NCBI GenBank assembly: GCA_964560135.1
Contig: CAZLKN010000005.1
Span: 47,835 to 111,834, forward strand
Length of the DNA stretch: 64,000 nucleotides
From: CAZLKN01 sp964560135
GTDB taxonomy: Bacteria; Actinomycetota; JAICYB01
Reading direction: 5' to 3'
A program made the translations under genes and the position numbers. Numbering within the stretch: position 1 is the stretch's first letter; every line of letters begins with the position of its first letter. This document shows, one piece after another, positions 18,147 through 26,605 of the stretch. The notes beneath the pieces were generated by a model, which saw only the letters and a program-made list of their open reading frames with translations, did not search any database and had not been told where the DNA came from.

Positions 18147-18172
18147 CGGTGGGCGCCCTAGGGCGCCCACCG
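18147..18172. terminator. Perfect 26-base palindrome, candidate terminator
   Basis: A perfect inverted repeat centred on CTAG between two leftward transcription units, followed on the plus strand by GATTTTT. The T-run lies on the wrong side for leftward transcription, so if it stops the upstream secreted-protein gene it acts without a U-tract. It could equally be a protein-binding palindrome in the leader of the 988-residue gene. Confidence 0.45.
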
Positions 18173-18244
18173 ATTTTTAACCTCTGCTTAGGACCAGAAC
18201 CACTTCCTATGGTAGGTCCTTCCTCACGTTCTCTTCCACACCAC

Positions 18245-19123
18245 CTACCGGAGTGGGTCGCTGGCACCCGGCCAGCCCGGAGGCAGCGGGAAACTCACCG
18301 TCATCCCCTCGGTCACGAACCCCGAGGTGGGCTGCGGGTCCACCGGGCTCAGCCCGGCGTTCCCCGTTCCCTCACCGCCGGAACGCGACGAGGTGAAGCC
18401 GATGACCGCCACGGGGCCGGTCCCGGTGGCGTTCCCCTGCCCGATGAGGGGCAGGATGGTCGCGGCGCTCTGCTGCCAGGCCAGGTAGGCCGTCGTCACC
18501 GCGCCGGTCTGCAACGCCGTGGCTTCCGACCAGCCGCGACCCTTCGAGCTGAAGGCGTGGGCACCGGTGGCACTGAGACCCGGCGTCAGCCAGCCGTAGG
18601 ATTCGATATTGCACTGCGTGGGATCCGGGTTACTCGGGTCGACGATGTTCGTGACGCAAGCCGAGGAGTCGGCATCGATGACCCCGGCCGGGTCGGGGAG
18701 CCCCGCGCCTACGCTGAGCCGGTACGGGCCCACCATCGGGGGGCCCATCCCGGGCGCCCAGAGGCCGGCCGTGCTGCCACGTCCGGTGACCACGTTCTTC
18801 GCGGCCGCCCAGATCTGGTCCTCCCACGACTGGCACCCGCCGGCGTTCACGGCGCCCCCGGTCGCGGAGAGCATCGGGCCGTACTCGGAGTCGGTCGGCT
18901 GCCCCGGGTCCCACCTGGGCATCCTGGTCGGGGGCGGATCCGGATGACCCTGGAGCCTGGTCCACTCACCCGACGACAGCTGGCTTCCGCCGCTGCCGCA
19001 CACCCAGCCGGTGCCCTGGAAGATGATGATCCCCACCGGCTGGTCCTGCGCCTGCGCCGGGGCGATCCCCAGCAGGCCGGCGACGAGACCCATCGCCGCC
19101 AGAAGTGCAACTCTCCTTCTCAT
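18245..19123 (-). CDS. Secreted protein of unknown function
   Basis: 292 residues. Clear signal peptide (VALLAAMGLVAGLLGIAPAQAQ) with an AQA-Q cleavage site. The mature part is rich in Gly, Pro and Trp, has four or more cysteines, and contains QSWEDQIWAAAKNVVTG and TAYLAWQQSAATI. The ATG at 19123 is chosen because GGAGGGGGAG lies just upstream; the frame continues 9 codons further. It follows livF of importer cluster 2 by about 55 bases and may belong to that unit. No family recognised. Confidence 0.7.
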   Translation of the reverse strand: MRRRVALLAAMGLVAGLLGIAPAQAQDQPVGIIIFQGTGWVCGSGGSQLSSGEWTRLQGHPDPPPTRMPRWDPGQPTDSEYGPMLSATGGAVNAGGCQSWEDQIWAAAKNVVTGRGSTAGLWAPGMGPPMVGPYRLSVGAGLPDPAGVIDADSSACVTNIVDPSNPDPTQCNIESYGWLTPGLSATGAHAFSSKGRGWSEATALQTGAVTTAYLAWQQSAATILPLIGQGNATGTGPVAVIGFTSSRSGGEGTGNAGLSPVDPQPTSGFVTEGMTVSFPLPPGWPGASDPLR

Positions 19124-19177
19124 CTCCCCCTCCTTGTCCGGGTGCGTCAAAGGAACGTTGATGCCGTTCTTCCTTCC

Positions 19178-19957
19178 CTATTCGCCGCCCGGGCTCCGTT
19201 TCCTGCCTCGTTGCGTGGCCTTGGTCATGCGTCTGGCCGCCGCGGCCATCGGGCCGAGGTAGGCGTCCAGCACCCCCGCCTCCCGGATCTCGGCCGCCGG
19301 GCCCCCGGTGGCGATCGCCCCGCCCTGCATGAGGTACACGCGGTCGGCCACGGCCAGGGTGGCGGGCGCGTTCTGCTCCACGAGCAGGATCGTCGAGCCG
19401 GCGGCCCGGATCTCCTGGATCGTCTGGAAGACACGGTCCACCATGACGGGGGCCAGTCCGAGCGCGGCCTCGTCGATGATGAGCAGGGTCGGCGAGGACA
19501 TCAGCGCGCGGCCGATGGCCAGCATCTGCTGCTCACCTCCCGAGAGCGTCCCGGCGAGCTGGCCACGCCGCTGCCCGAGGATCTCGAAGATCTCGTAGAC
19601 CCGCTCGAGGTTCCCACGGAACTTGGCGCCGTCCCGCCGTACCGCCCAGCCGCCGAGCCTGAGGTTCTCCTCCACGCTGAGCGCGGGGAACACGCGCCTT
19701 CCCTCGGGCGCCATGGCCATCCCGATGGCCACCGTGTGATCCGGACCGCTGCCGGTGATGTCCTTCCCGTCGAACTCCACGGTCCCCTCCCAGGGCCGGA
19801 GGAGACCGACCACCGCCGACAGCGTGGTCGTCTTGCCGGCACCGTTCGGGCCGAGGATGGCCGCGATCTCGCCCTGTTCGACCTCGAAGGAGATCCCGTG
19901 GAGGATCGGAACCCGTTCGTAGCCGACCTTGAGGTCAGTGACCCGCAAGAGCGGCAT
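19178..19957 (-). CDS. livF: Branched-chain amino acid-type ABC transporter ATPase LivF
   Basis: 259-residue ATPase of importer cluster 2. Walker A GPNGAGKT near residue 36, the LivF phrase AMAPEGRRVFPALSVEENL, signature LSGGEQQMLAIGRAL, Walker B LLIIDE and the switch-region phrase ILLVEQNA. A basic tail (KATQRGRKRSPGGE) extends past the usual LivF end. Its start lies inside the 3' end of the fused livM-livG gene, overlapping by 23 bases. Confidence 0.93.
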   Translation of the reverse strand: MPLLRVTDLKVGYERVPILHGISFEVEQGEIAAILGPNGAGKTTTLSAVVGLLRPWEGTVEFDGKDITGSGPDHTVAIGMAMAPEGRRVFPALSVEENLRLGGWAVRRDGAKFRGNLERVYEIFEILGQRRGQLAGTLSGGEQQMLAIGRALMSSPTLLIIDEAALGLAPVMVDRVFQTIQEIRAAGSTILLVEQNAPATLAVADRVYLMQGGAIATGGPAAEIREAGVLDAYLGPMAAAARRMTKATQRGRKRSPGGE

Positions 19958-22070
19958 CGCCCACCTCCTCCGCGGCCGTCCCGAGATAAGCGCGTACCAC
20001 CTCCGGCTTCTGGGCGACCTCGCCGGGCAAACCTTCGGCGAGGAGCTGTCCGAAGTCGAGCACGTAGACGTAGTCGCAGGTGTCGAGCACGAGCGGGACG
20101 TGATGTTCGATGAGCACCACCGTGACGCCGAAGTCCCGCTGCACGGCTTTCAGCGTGTCGCCCAGGGTCTCCAACTCGGACGGATCCACCCCGGCCGCGG
20201 GCTCGTCGAGAAGGACGATCTCCGGCCCCCACACCAGCGCACACCCGAGCTCGACCATCTTCGCCGTACCGTGGGGCAGGGCCGAGACCCGTTCGGAGGC
20301 CACGGGATCCAGACCGAGCATCTCGACGGCCGCATGTGCCCGCATCCGCAGGATCCGCTCTTCGTCGACCACGGTCCGGGTGCGCAGGAGCCCTTCCACC
20401 GGGCTGTAGGTGCACGAGAGGTGCTGCGCGATGAGGAAGTTGTCGAAGACCGTCTCCTGCTTGGCGAGTCCGACGTGCTGGAAGGTCCGGGCGATCCCGA
20501 GCGACGCCCGGTCGTGGGGCGACATGCCGATGAGGTTCCGGCCCCGGAAGCGGATCGCGCCGACGTCGGGCTGCAGGAAGCCTGAGATGCAGTTGAACAG
20601 CGTCGTCTTCCCCGAACCGTTCGGGCCCATCACACCCACGAGCTCACCGTGACGCACTTCCAGGGACATGCCGTCGAGGGCCCGCACCCCGCCGAACCGC
20701 TTCTCGAGGCCGTCGATCTGGAGGAGCGGGCCGCGGAACCCGTCCCGCCCGCGGGGGGCACGCTGGAGGATGGCTGGCAGCGCGCGGCCGGCGCTCATCC
20801 GCGAGGACGCCTGCTCCAGCGCCTCCGCCGCCGCGAGCTGATGGACCCCGGAGAGCTGGTCGAGCAGCGGCCCCACCGCCCACTCCACCACCCGGTCGAT
20901 GAGGATGATCAGTGTGGTGATGGATGCCACCAGGCCGCTGATCACTGCGCTGCCCAGCGTGGCATCGAAGGGCGTGACCACCGCGATGATCCGCGGCAGG
21001 ACGAGCGCGGCGATGACACCGGCGAGGGCCGCCGCCACCCAGCACCCGAAGAAGGCCGCCAGGTATTTCGGCCCCCGATCCTTCATCGTCCTCACGGCCA
21101 CCTTGAGCTGGCCCCCCTGCTCGGCGAGGCCGCCTGCATGGCGGACGAGGGTGAACACGAGCAGGACACCGCCGATGATCTGTCCCGTCCACCGGAGCAC
21201 GTCACCGATGATCTGCTCGAAGACGACGGGGAACGATCCACCCACTGCCGTTCCCGGCCGGGAGCCCAGTCCTCCGAGAACCACGAACACCAGGAACGCG
21301 ATGGACAACTGGAAATCGAAGAGTTCGGCACTCACCTCCCCGGCGAGGGTTCCGAACATGCCACCCGCCAATCCCGCGTAGAAGCCGCTCAGCCCGAAGG
21401 CCAGAAGCTTGTACCGGGCGACGGGGATCCCGAAGGATGCTGCCACCTGCTCGTCCTGGCGCAGCGCGAAGAACGCCCGGCCCGCACGGCTGCGCGTGAG
21501 GTTTCGGTCGAGGACGAGGATCAGGACGAACAGGATCATCACGGCCCAGAGGAACCGCTGGTTGGGCTCGAGGCTCACACCGAACAACTCGGGACGGGGG
21601 ACTTCCACCCCCGCGGCTCCCTGGGCCACGAACTCCGCCCGGAACACGACACGCTGCATGAGGAACTGGAAGGCCAGGGTGGCGATCGCCAGATGCAGCC
21701 CTCGGATGCGAAGTGCGGGAAAGCCGATACCCAGCGCGATGAGCGCGGCCACGAATCCGCTCACGGGCAGCGCGACGAGCCACGGAACGCCCTGCAGCGT
21801 CACAAGGTTGCCCATGGTGAACGCTCCCGTACCGAGCAGGACGGCGTGGGCGAGGGAGATCTGTCCCGCGTACCCGGCCAGGACGTTCATCGACAGTCCG
21901 ACGACCGCGAAGCACACCGCCCAGGCGAAGGTGAAGGAACGGTCCTCGACCCACGGGATCAAAGGGAGCGCGAAGAACACGGCGAACCAGGCCCCGGTGC
22001 GCGCCCGACGCCGCCAGAGCAGGCGCACGGCTTCCTGCTGCTCGTCCAGCGCGGCCATCGGCTCACTCAT
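19935..22070 (-). CDS. LivM-LivG fusion ABC transporter (permease plus ATPase)
   Basis: 711 residues. The N-terminal half is LivM-like permease with GYAGQISLAHAVLLG. After it comes an unusual segment with two extra hydrophobic stretches (AAFFGCWVAAALAGVIAALVL and VISGLVASITTLIILI) and an Ala/Glu-rich helix. From about residue 448 it is a LivG ATPase: Walker A GPNGSGKT, RTFQHVGLAKQETVFDN, Walker B IVLLDEPAAG and a degenerate signature LPHGTAKMVELGCAL. The start could also be the TTG at 22082, which overlaps the livH stop. ATG at 22070 is chosen for its better distance to GGAGG. Confidence 0.9.
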   Translation of the reverse strand: MSEPMAALDEQQEAVRLLWRRRARTGAWFAVFFALPLIPWVEDRSFTFAWAVCFAVVGLSMNVLAGYAGQISLAHAVLLGTGAFTMGNLVTLQGVPWLVALPVSGFVAALIALGIGFPALRIRGLHLAIATLAFQFLMQRVVFRAEFVAQGAAGVEVPRPELFGVSLEPNQRFLWAVMILFVLILVLDRNLTRSRAGRAFFALRQDEQVAASFGIPVARYKLLAFGLSGFYAGLAGGMFGTLAGEVSAELFDFQLSIAFLVFVVLGGLGSRPGTAVGGSFPVVFEQIIGDVLRWTGQIIGGVLLVFTLVRHAGGLAEQGGQLKVAVRTMKDRGPKYLAAFFGCWVAAALAGVIAALVLPRIIAVVTPFDATLGSAVISGLVASITTLIILIDRVVEWAVGPLLDQLSGVHQLAAAEALEQASSRMSAGRALPAILQRAPRGRDGFRGPLLQIDGLEKRFGGVRALDGMSLEVRHGELVGVMGPNGSGKTTLFNCISGFLQPDVGAIRFRGRNLIGMSPHDRASLGIARTFQHVGLAKQETVFDNFLIAQHLSCTYSPVEGLLRTRTVVDEERILRMRAHAAVEMLGLDPVASERVSALPHGTAKMVELGCALVWGPEIVLLDEPAAGVDPSELETLGDTLKAVQRDFGVTVVLIEHHVPLVLDTCDYVYVLDFGQLLAEGLPGEVAQKPEVVRAYLGTAAEEVGDAALAGH

Positions 22071-22078
22071 ATCGCTGG

Positions 22079-22948
22079 TCAAGCCTCCGATCCGAGGAGA
22101 CCGTGCGGCCGGATGATCAGTACGACGAGGATGAGCGCGAACACCGTTACGAACTCGGCTCCGGGAAGGGTCTCACCCCACATGAACTTGCCGACGTTCC
22201 AAACGATCCCCACGATGATCCCGCCGATGAAGGCGCCGGGCAGGCTCGTCAGTCCTCCGACCAGCGCCGCGGCGAGCGACGGGATCACGATCAGCGTCAT
22301 GAAAAAGGGATGGAAGGCACCGATGGTCGGGGCCAGGATGATGCCGGCGAGCGCCGCCAGCGCTCCACCCACCGCCCAGGTGAAACCGGACACGACCCGG
22401 AAGGGCAATCCCATGAGCCGCAGAGCGGTCAGGTCCTGCGCCGAAGCCAGGACGCCGAGGCCGAACAACGTGCGCCTGAAGAACAAGAAGAGACCTGCGC
22501 CGAGCAGCCCGGTCACGACGAGGGCGAGAACGCGTCCGGCGGTGAACTCGATCCCCGCCAGGCTGAACAACGTCCCCGAGACGAGATCGGGCGGTACACG
22601 CGGATCGATCTGCCAGAGGGACACCTGGAGACCGAACAGGGCAAGCGCGATCCCGAGGGTGGCAACGGTCACCGTGATCCGGGGCGCATCGGCCAGCGGC
22701 CGCAGGACCACCTCGACGAGGCCGCCCATGACCCCCGCCGCCACGAGCGAAACGACCACGGCGACCAGGATCGGAACCCCAGCGAGACTCTGCGCCCAGG
22801 TGAGATAGATGGCGACGGTACCGATCTCCGCCATAGCGAAGTTCAGCACCCGCGTCGCCTTGTAGACGAGAACGAGACCGAGGGCCACCAGCCCGAAGAT
22901 GGCCCCGTCGGGGATACCGGCCAGGACCGCCGCCAGAAGCTTGTCCAT
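22079..22948 (-). CDS. livH: Branched-chain amino acid-type ABC transporter permease LivH
   Basis: 289-residue inner-membrane permease of importer cluster 2. Opening IPDGAIFGLVALGLVLVYKA and VLNFAMAEIGTVAIYL are typical of LivH, with TWAVGGALAALAGIILAP and SLPGAFIGGIIVGI near the C-terminus. In cluster 2 this subunit is separate, whereas in cluster 1 it is the first domain of a three-part fusion. Starts 6 bases after the binding-protein stop. Confidence 0.93.
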   Translation of the reverse strand: MDKLLAAVLAGIPDGAIFGLVALGLVLVYKATRVLNFAMAEIGTVAIYLTWAQSLAGVPILVAVVVSLVAAGVMGGLVEVVLRPLADAPRITVTVATLGIALALFGLQVSLWQIDPRVPPDLVSGTLFSLAGIEFTAGRVLALVVTGLLGAGLFLFFRRTLFGLGVLASAQDLTALRLMGLPFRVVSGFTWAVGGALAALAGIILAPTIGAFHPFFMTLIVIPSLAAALVGGLTSLPGAFIGGIIVGIVWNVGKFMWGETLPGAEFVTVFALILVVLIIRPHGLLGSEA

Positions 22949-22954
22949 GCGCCG

Positions 22955-24430
22955 CTAGCTGGACGGACGGTCCGCGCAGGTCTGCGCCTGCCGCCAGACG
23001 TTCCCGTCGAGCTCGAAAACGTTGAGTTTCCACGCGCCGATCCGCTCGTCCTGCGTGCGCGTGAAGTCAGCACCGCAAGCCGGGAATACGTCCTGGGGGT
23101 CCTCCTTGTAGGAGTTCAGCAACTCGAAGACCTTCGAGCGTGTGGGCTCGGGACCGACCTGCTCGAGGATGCGGTGGAGCTGCTTGGCGCCCAGGTAGGA
23201 GGCGTAGTCGAAGTCGTCGGGGGGCGGATCCTTCTCCGGCGAGTACGCGCGGAAGATCCGTAGGAACTCGTCGATGTCGTCGCGGTAGGGAAGGTCGTTG
23301 GGCACCGCTCGGAAGTCGGTGCACTCACAGCTGGGGTTGAAGTGGTGGAAGACGACCGCCTGCCCGCTTCCGGCGAGCGCGTCGGAGACGATGTTGAACC
23401 CGGCCACCGGACTCACCGCCGTCCACACCGGATCGTAGTTGGCCGGCCGCTGCCGGAGCATCTTGATCCAGATATTCGGGGTCGTGAAGTTGTTGACGAT
23501 CTCGACCCCCTCGCTCCGCAGCGCGAAGTACACGTCGGCGAAGGTGTTCTCGTCCTTCTGGACCGTGCGGTCGACGGCGAGTTCGATGCCGTGGCGAGCG
23601 AGCGCCTTCGCGTAGGCGTCCCGAGCGGCCTCGAAGAACGGCGAGTCGACCCGGATCATCCCGTGGACCTTGTCCTTGCCGAATCGCTCCACGAGGTAAT
23701 CGGCGAGCAGTTCGTGCTGGTACTCGTAGTACGGACCCACGTGGGCGTTGTACTTCAGGTCGTTCAGGTCCCGGATGCTCGCCGGGCCGTGGAAGTAGGG
23801 GATCTGTCGTTCCTCGGCCCACCGCGCCACGGAGACGATCTGGTCGGTGCCGGCGGCCCCGAAGTACACGAAGGCACCCTTGCGAGCACACTCCTCGGCG
23901 GCCCGCCGTGCCCCCGCCGGGTAGTACTGGTCGTTGATGGCCACGAACCGCACCTGGCGGCCGTGGATGCCGCCAAGCTCCTTGTTCACGTAGTTGAAGT
24001 AGAACTGTCCGAAGCGATCGGGGTGGTGTGGGATGGGAGCGGCTCCGGTGATCGGCACATGTGCGCAGAGCCGGATCTCGTTGCGGGTGATGCCCTCGGT
24101 CTCCCGGGGGAACATGCCGCTCGCCGCTGCTGCTGCGGCCTCGCCGGCCGGCGCTGCGTCTGCTGCCTCACCGTCGCCGCTCGCGGCCGCGCCTGCGGCC
24201 GCCTCACCGGCATCGTCGGCTGCATCCGCGGCGTCCCCGTCGAGGTCCCCGTCGGCCGGTCCGGTGGCCCCGGTCTGGTCGTCGAGGTCGGACGCGGCCA
24301 TACGGCCCTGCGGGTCGATGACGAGATCGGCCTTCAGTCCGCATCCGGTGGCCATCAGTGCGAGCAGGGCGACGAACGCAAGCTGCCGGCGGATCCCCCG
24401 CACTGCTTCGGGTTCGAACTGGAACCTCAT
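22955..24430 (-). CDS. ABC transporter substrate-binding lipoprotein, LivK family
   Basis: 491 residues. Signal peptide with lipobox-like ALMATGC (C30), then about 85 residues of Ala/Asp/Gly-rich spacer, then a type 1 periplasmic-binding fold from NEIRLCAHVPITGAAP. Phrases such as GGIHGRQVRFVAINDQYYPAG and AEECARKGAFVYFGAAGT are typical of LivK/HmuT-like amide and amino acid receptors. GAGGAGGTGGGG precedes the ATG at 24430, so the 14-codon upstream extension is rejected. First gene of importer cluster 2. Confidence 0.9.
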   Translation of the reverse strand: MRFQFEPEAVRGIRRQLAFVALLALMATGCGLKADLVIDPQGRMAASDLDDQTGATGPADGDLDGDAADAADDAGEAAAGAAASGDGEAADAAPAGEAAAAAASGMFPRETEGITRNEIRLCAHVPITGAAPIPHHPDRFGQFYFNYVNKELGGIHGRQVRFVAINDQYYPAGARRAAEECARKGAFVYFGAAGTDQIVSVARWAEERQIPYFHGPASIRDLNDLKYNAHVGPYYEYQHELLADYLVERFGKDKVHGMIRVDSPFFEAARDAYAKALARHGIELAVDRTVQKDENTFADVYFALRSEGVEIVNNFTTPNIWIKMLRQRPANYDPVWTAVSPVAGFNIVSDALAGSGQAVVFHHFNPSCECTDFRAVPNDLPYRDDIDEFLRIFRAYSPEKDPPPDDFDYASYLGAKQLHRILEQVGPEPTRSKVFELLNSYKEDPQDVFPACGADFTRTQDERIGAWKLNVFELDGNVWRQAQTCADRPSS

Positions 24431-24489
24431 CCCCACCTCCTCGGTGACGTCGAGCGACACCAGCCTGTTCATCGGGGCGGATGTTTCAC

Positions 24490-24540
24490 GTACCTATGGA
24501 CGGTACCGATGGGATGCGCGAGCTTCGTAGCGCATGTCCC
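24490..24540. promoter_or_regulatory. Tandem inverted repeats upstream of importer cluster 2
   Basis: Two inverted repeats 7 bases apart in the leader of the binding-protein gene. The first is GTACC-N7-GGTAC at 24490-24506. The second is ATGCGC-N10-GCGCAT at 24514-24535, flanked by GGG and CCC. The first has the size of a dimeric regulator site; the second could be a hairpin. No strong -10/-35 pair is evident nearby. Confidence 0.35.
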
Positions 24541-24606
24541 CTCTCAACCGTTCGACACGGTTGGCAGATTTCCCTCCCCGTGGTTCCTCGCCTTCTTTGG
24601 TTACGG

Positions 24607-25149
24607 CTACGGCTTGCAGACGCGACAGGGCATCAGGCCCGTCTGGACGGCTTCCGGGCGGGGCAGCGGATTGGTGTCCTTCGCCCGTTCCGCGATCCGG
24701 CAACCGGCTTTGTGGAAGCTGGACCCCCCTTTCGGGACGATCACGAGCCCGTTGCTGCCCGCTGCCCCTTCGGGCCTCATCGCCCGCAGGGCCATGATCT
24801 CGCGCAACGATTCGAAGCCCGCCCGCATCTCGGAGATCTCCTCGCGAAGGTCGGCCTGGGAGCGCAGGAACGCCGCGAGGGCGAGTGCGAGGCCCCCGAG
24901 CAGCACGAGCGCCCCTCCGAAGATCCCTCCCGAGATCACGAACGGGATCTGGGCCTCCACCACCGGGTTCGTGGCCGCGCCGTTGTAGCCGAGGTACACG
25001 ACGACGAGCCCGACGAGCACGAGCCCGATGCCCACGTACATGATGAGCCGGATCTGCCGGTGCCATGCGGGCGGCCCCGCGGTGTCCATCAGGCCCTCGG
25101 CGTCACTATCGCCGACAACCCGGATCTCTTCTGTGCTCCCGTTATCCAC
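24607..25149 (-). CDS. Membrane protein with Ada-like metal-binding C-terminus
   Basis: 180 residues. Two transmembrane helices (LIMYVGIGLVLVGLVVVYL and FVISGGIFGGALVLLGGLAL), a short helical coiled segment (LREEISEMRAGFESLREIM), then a small C-terminal module with SSFHKAGCR and GLMPCRVCKP. The FHxxxC plus PCxxC pattern resembles the zinc-binding repeat of Ada and similar short modules. The start is GTG at 25149. A paralogue lacking the zinc module lies next upstream at 25271. Confidence 0.7.
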   Translation of the reverse strand: MDNGSTEEIRVVGDSDAEGLMDTAGPPAWHRQIRLIMYVGIGLVLVGLVVVYLGYNGAATNPVVEAQIPFVISGGIFGGALVLLGGLALALAAFLRSQADLREEISEMRAGFESLREIMALRAMRPEGAAGSNGLVIVPKGGSSFHKAGCRIAERAKDTNPLPRPEAVQTGLMPCRVCKP

Positions 25150-25270
25150 TCATACCCCCCGGAGACGTTCGACAGCCCTGTGGACGAGGGCGGGCGAGAA
25201 AGACAGGGAGACAGCCTAACCGCAACTTTCCGATCGCGCCAACGGAAGCCGAGCTCCACGGCTGAGACAC

Positions 25271-25663
25271 CTAGCGGCTCCGGGTGGACTTGCGGGCCGG
25301 CGACCGCTTCGCCCGTTTCGCAGCCGCCTTCTCCTCGCGCTCCCTCACCTCCGCAGCCGCTTCCTCCGACTTCGTCCGCCACTCCTCGAGCATCGCTTGC
25401 AACCCCGAAAGCGCTCCGTGGACGCGGACGAGCTCCCGGTGTTGTGTCCAGGCCAGCCGCTGGATGACGTCGACGATCACCCCTCCCACCCCCATCAGCA
25501 GCAGGCCCCAGCCTCCGAAACCGCCCGACAGCAGGAACGGGATCTGTCCCGTCTCGAGCTCCTGCTCACCCGCCTGCCGCCATCCGAGGTAGATCGCGGC
25601 CCAGCCGCAGGCGATCAGCAGCAGGCCCACATACAGCGGGAGGCGGGTCGGGGGCTTGTCCAT
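25271..25663 (-). CDS. Small membrane protein with coiled-coil, paralogue of neighbour
   Basis: 130 residues. Two transmembrane helices (LYVGLLLIACGWAAIYLGW and FLLSGGFGGWGLLLMGVGGVIV) are followed by a charged helical tail (LQAMLEEWRTKSEEAAAEVR) ending in a basic Ser/Arg stretch. The Q-PF-ISGG/LSGG pattern between the helices is shared with the gene at 24607, so the two are paralogues. The ATG at 25663 is chosen; an in-frame GTG two codons upstream is possible. Function unknown. Confidence 0.65.
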   Translation of the reverse strand: MDKPPTRLPLYVGLLLIACGWAAIYLGWRQAGEQELETGQIPFLLSGGFGGWGLLLMGVGGVIVDVIQRLAWTQHRELVRVHGALSGLQAMLEEWRTKSEEAAAEVREREEKAAAKRAKRSPARKSTRSR

Positions 25664-25732
25664 GCTCACTAGTTTCGCTTCCCGGTGACGCCGCAACAAC
25701 TCCACGGCGCTCCGAGCCGGCTCGCCCCGGAC

Positions 25733-26269
25733 TCAGGCCGGTCCGGCCTCGTCCCCGCCGGAAGCATCACGGGCTCGGCGCCGCCAGAGGAGGAGGCCCG
25801 GCGCCACGACCAGCAGAACCGCGAGGACGATCCCCGGGATCCCGAGCGTCGGCAGCCGGAAGAGCCACGGACTCAGGAGCACCAGGATGAGCAGAGCGGT
25901 GGGTCCGGCACTTGCCGGCCTCCAGGCGGGCGAGAGCCAGTTGCCCGACCGCAGGAACTCCTCCTCGGCCCCCTCGATCAGCAGCTTGCGGGCCAGGACG
26001 ACGTCGGGGCCCGGCAGATGCTCGCGGGGACGGAGGCAGATCGCCCCGGCGAACTGTCCGTGTTCGAAGACGGCGACCGGACGCCAACAGTCGAGGCGGT
26101 AGACCCGGCCGGGATGCATCCCGCTCGGGATCTCGAGGTAGCCGTGCTCCTCGTACGCCGCGTGCTGCTCGGGGGTGAGCGAGTCCTCGAGGAGCTGCTC
26201 CGCCCTATCCCACGCCTCGTCGTTGTCGGCCGCATCCCATCGCCACAGCGGCCCCAGAGCGCGCCGCAT
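25733..26269 (-). CDS. Membrane-anchored hypothetical protein
   Basis: 178 residues. The N-terminal soluble domain contains LLEDSLTPEQHAAYEEHGYL, GRVYRLDC, AICLRPREHLPGP and DVVLARKLLIEGAEEEFL. This pattern (LTPEQ, GYxxI, cysteine-containing strand, LPxxDVxLAxKLxxE) is one I have seen in uncharacterised bacterial proteins. Two C-terminal hydrophobic helices (LLILVLLSPWLF, IVLAVLLVVAPGLLL) end in RRRAR. It lies 8 bases downstream of the small gene at 26278. Function unknown. Confidence 0.65.
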   Translation of the reverse strand: MRRALGPLWRWDAADNDEAWDRAEQLLEDSLTPEQHAAYEEHGYLEIPSGMHPGRVYRLDCWRPVAVFEHGQFAGAICLRPREHLPGPDVVLARKLLIEGAEEEFLRSGNWLSPAWRPASAGPTALLILVLLSPWLFRLPTLGIPGIVLAVLLVVAPGLLLWRRRARDASGGDEAGPA

Positions 26270-26277
26270 GATGCCCC

Positions 26278-26502
26278 TCAGCCGCCGACCATGGGCCGGA
26301 AGGCCCGCAACTCATCGGAGGAGGGGTCGAAGCGCCTGACCTGCCGGCCCTCCTTGGTCACGGGATCCAGCTCGAAGACGAGGTAGCCTTGTTCGACGAT
26401 CTCGTCGAACCGCCGGCGGACCTCGTCCACCTCCTCACCCACGCCGGGCTTCCAGGTCACCTTCACGTCGCCGTAGGGCCCGAGGATCCTGAGGATTCCC
26501 AC
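26278..26502 (-). CDS. Hypothetical 74-residue protein
   Basis: 74 residues, soluble, with VTWKPGVGEEVDEVRRRFDE and GYLVFELDPVTKEGRQVRRF. The pattern of an acidic helix followed by GYLxF and a short strand suggests a compact alpha/beta fold. GTG start at 26502, with AAGGGGTG and AAGG upstream. It is the first gene of a leftward pair and lies opposite a repeat-rich divergent region. Not recognised. Confidence 0.55.
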   Translation of the reverse strand: MGILRILGPYGDVKVTWKPGVGEEVDEVRRRFDEIVEQGYLVFELDPVTKEGRQVRRFDPSSDELRAFRPMVGG

Positions 26503-26605
26503 CCTTGGTCACCCCTTTCGACTTCCCGGTCGACCGTTCCCTTCGCTGGGCACCATTGTGCCACCGGCCGCTAGACCCAGCGGAGGCCGCAGGGGGCCCC
26601 GGGGC

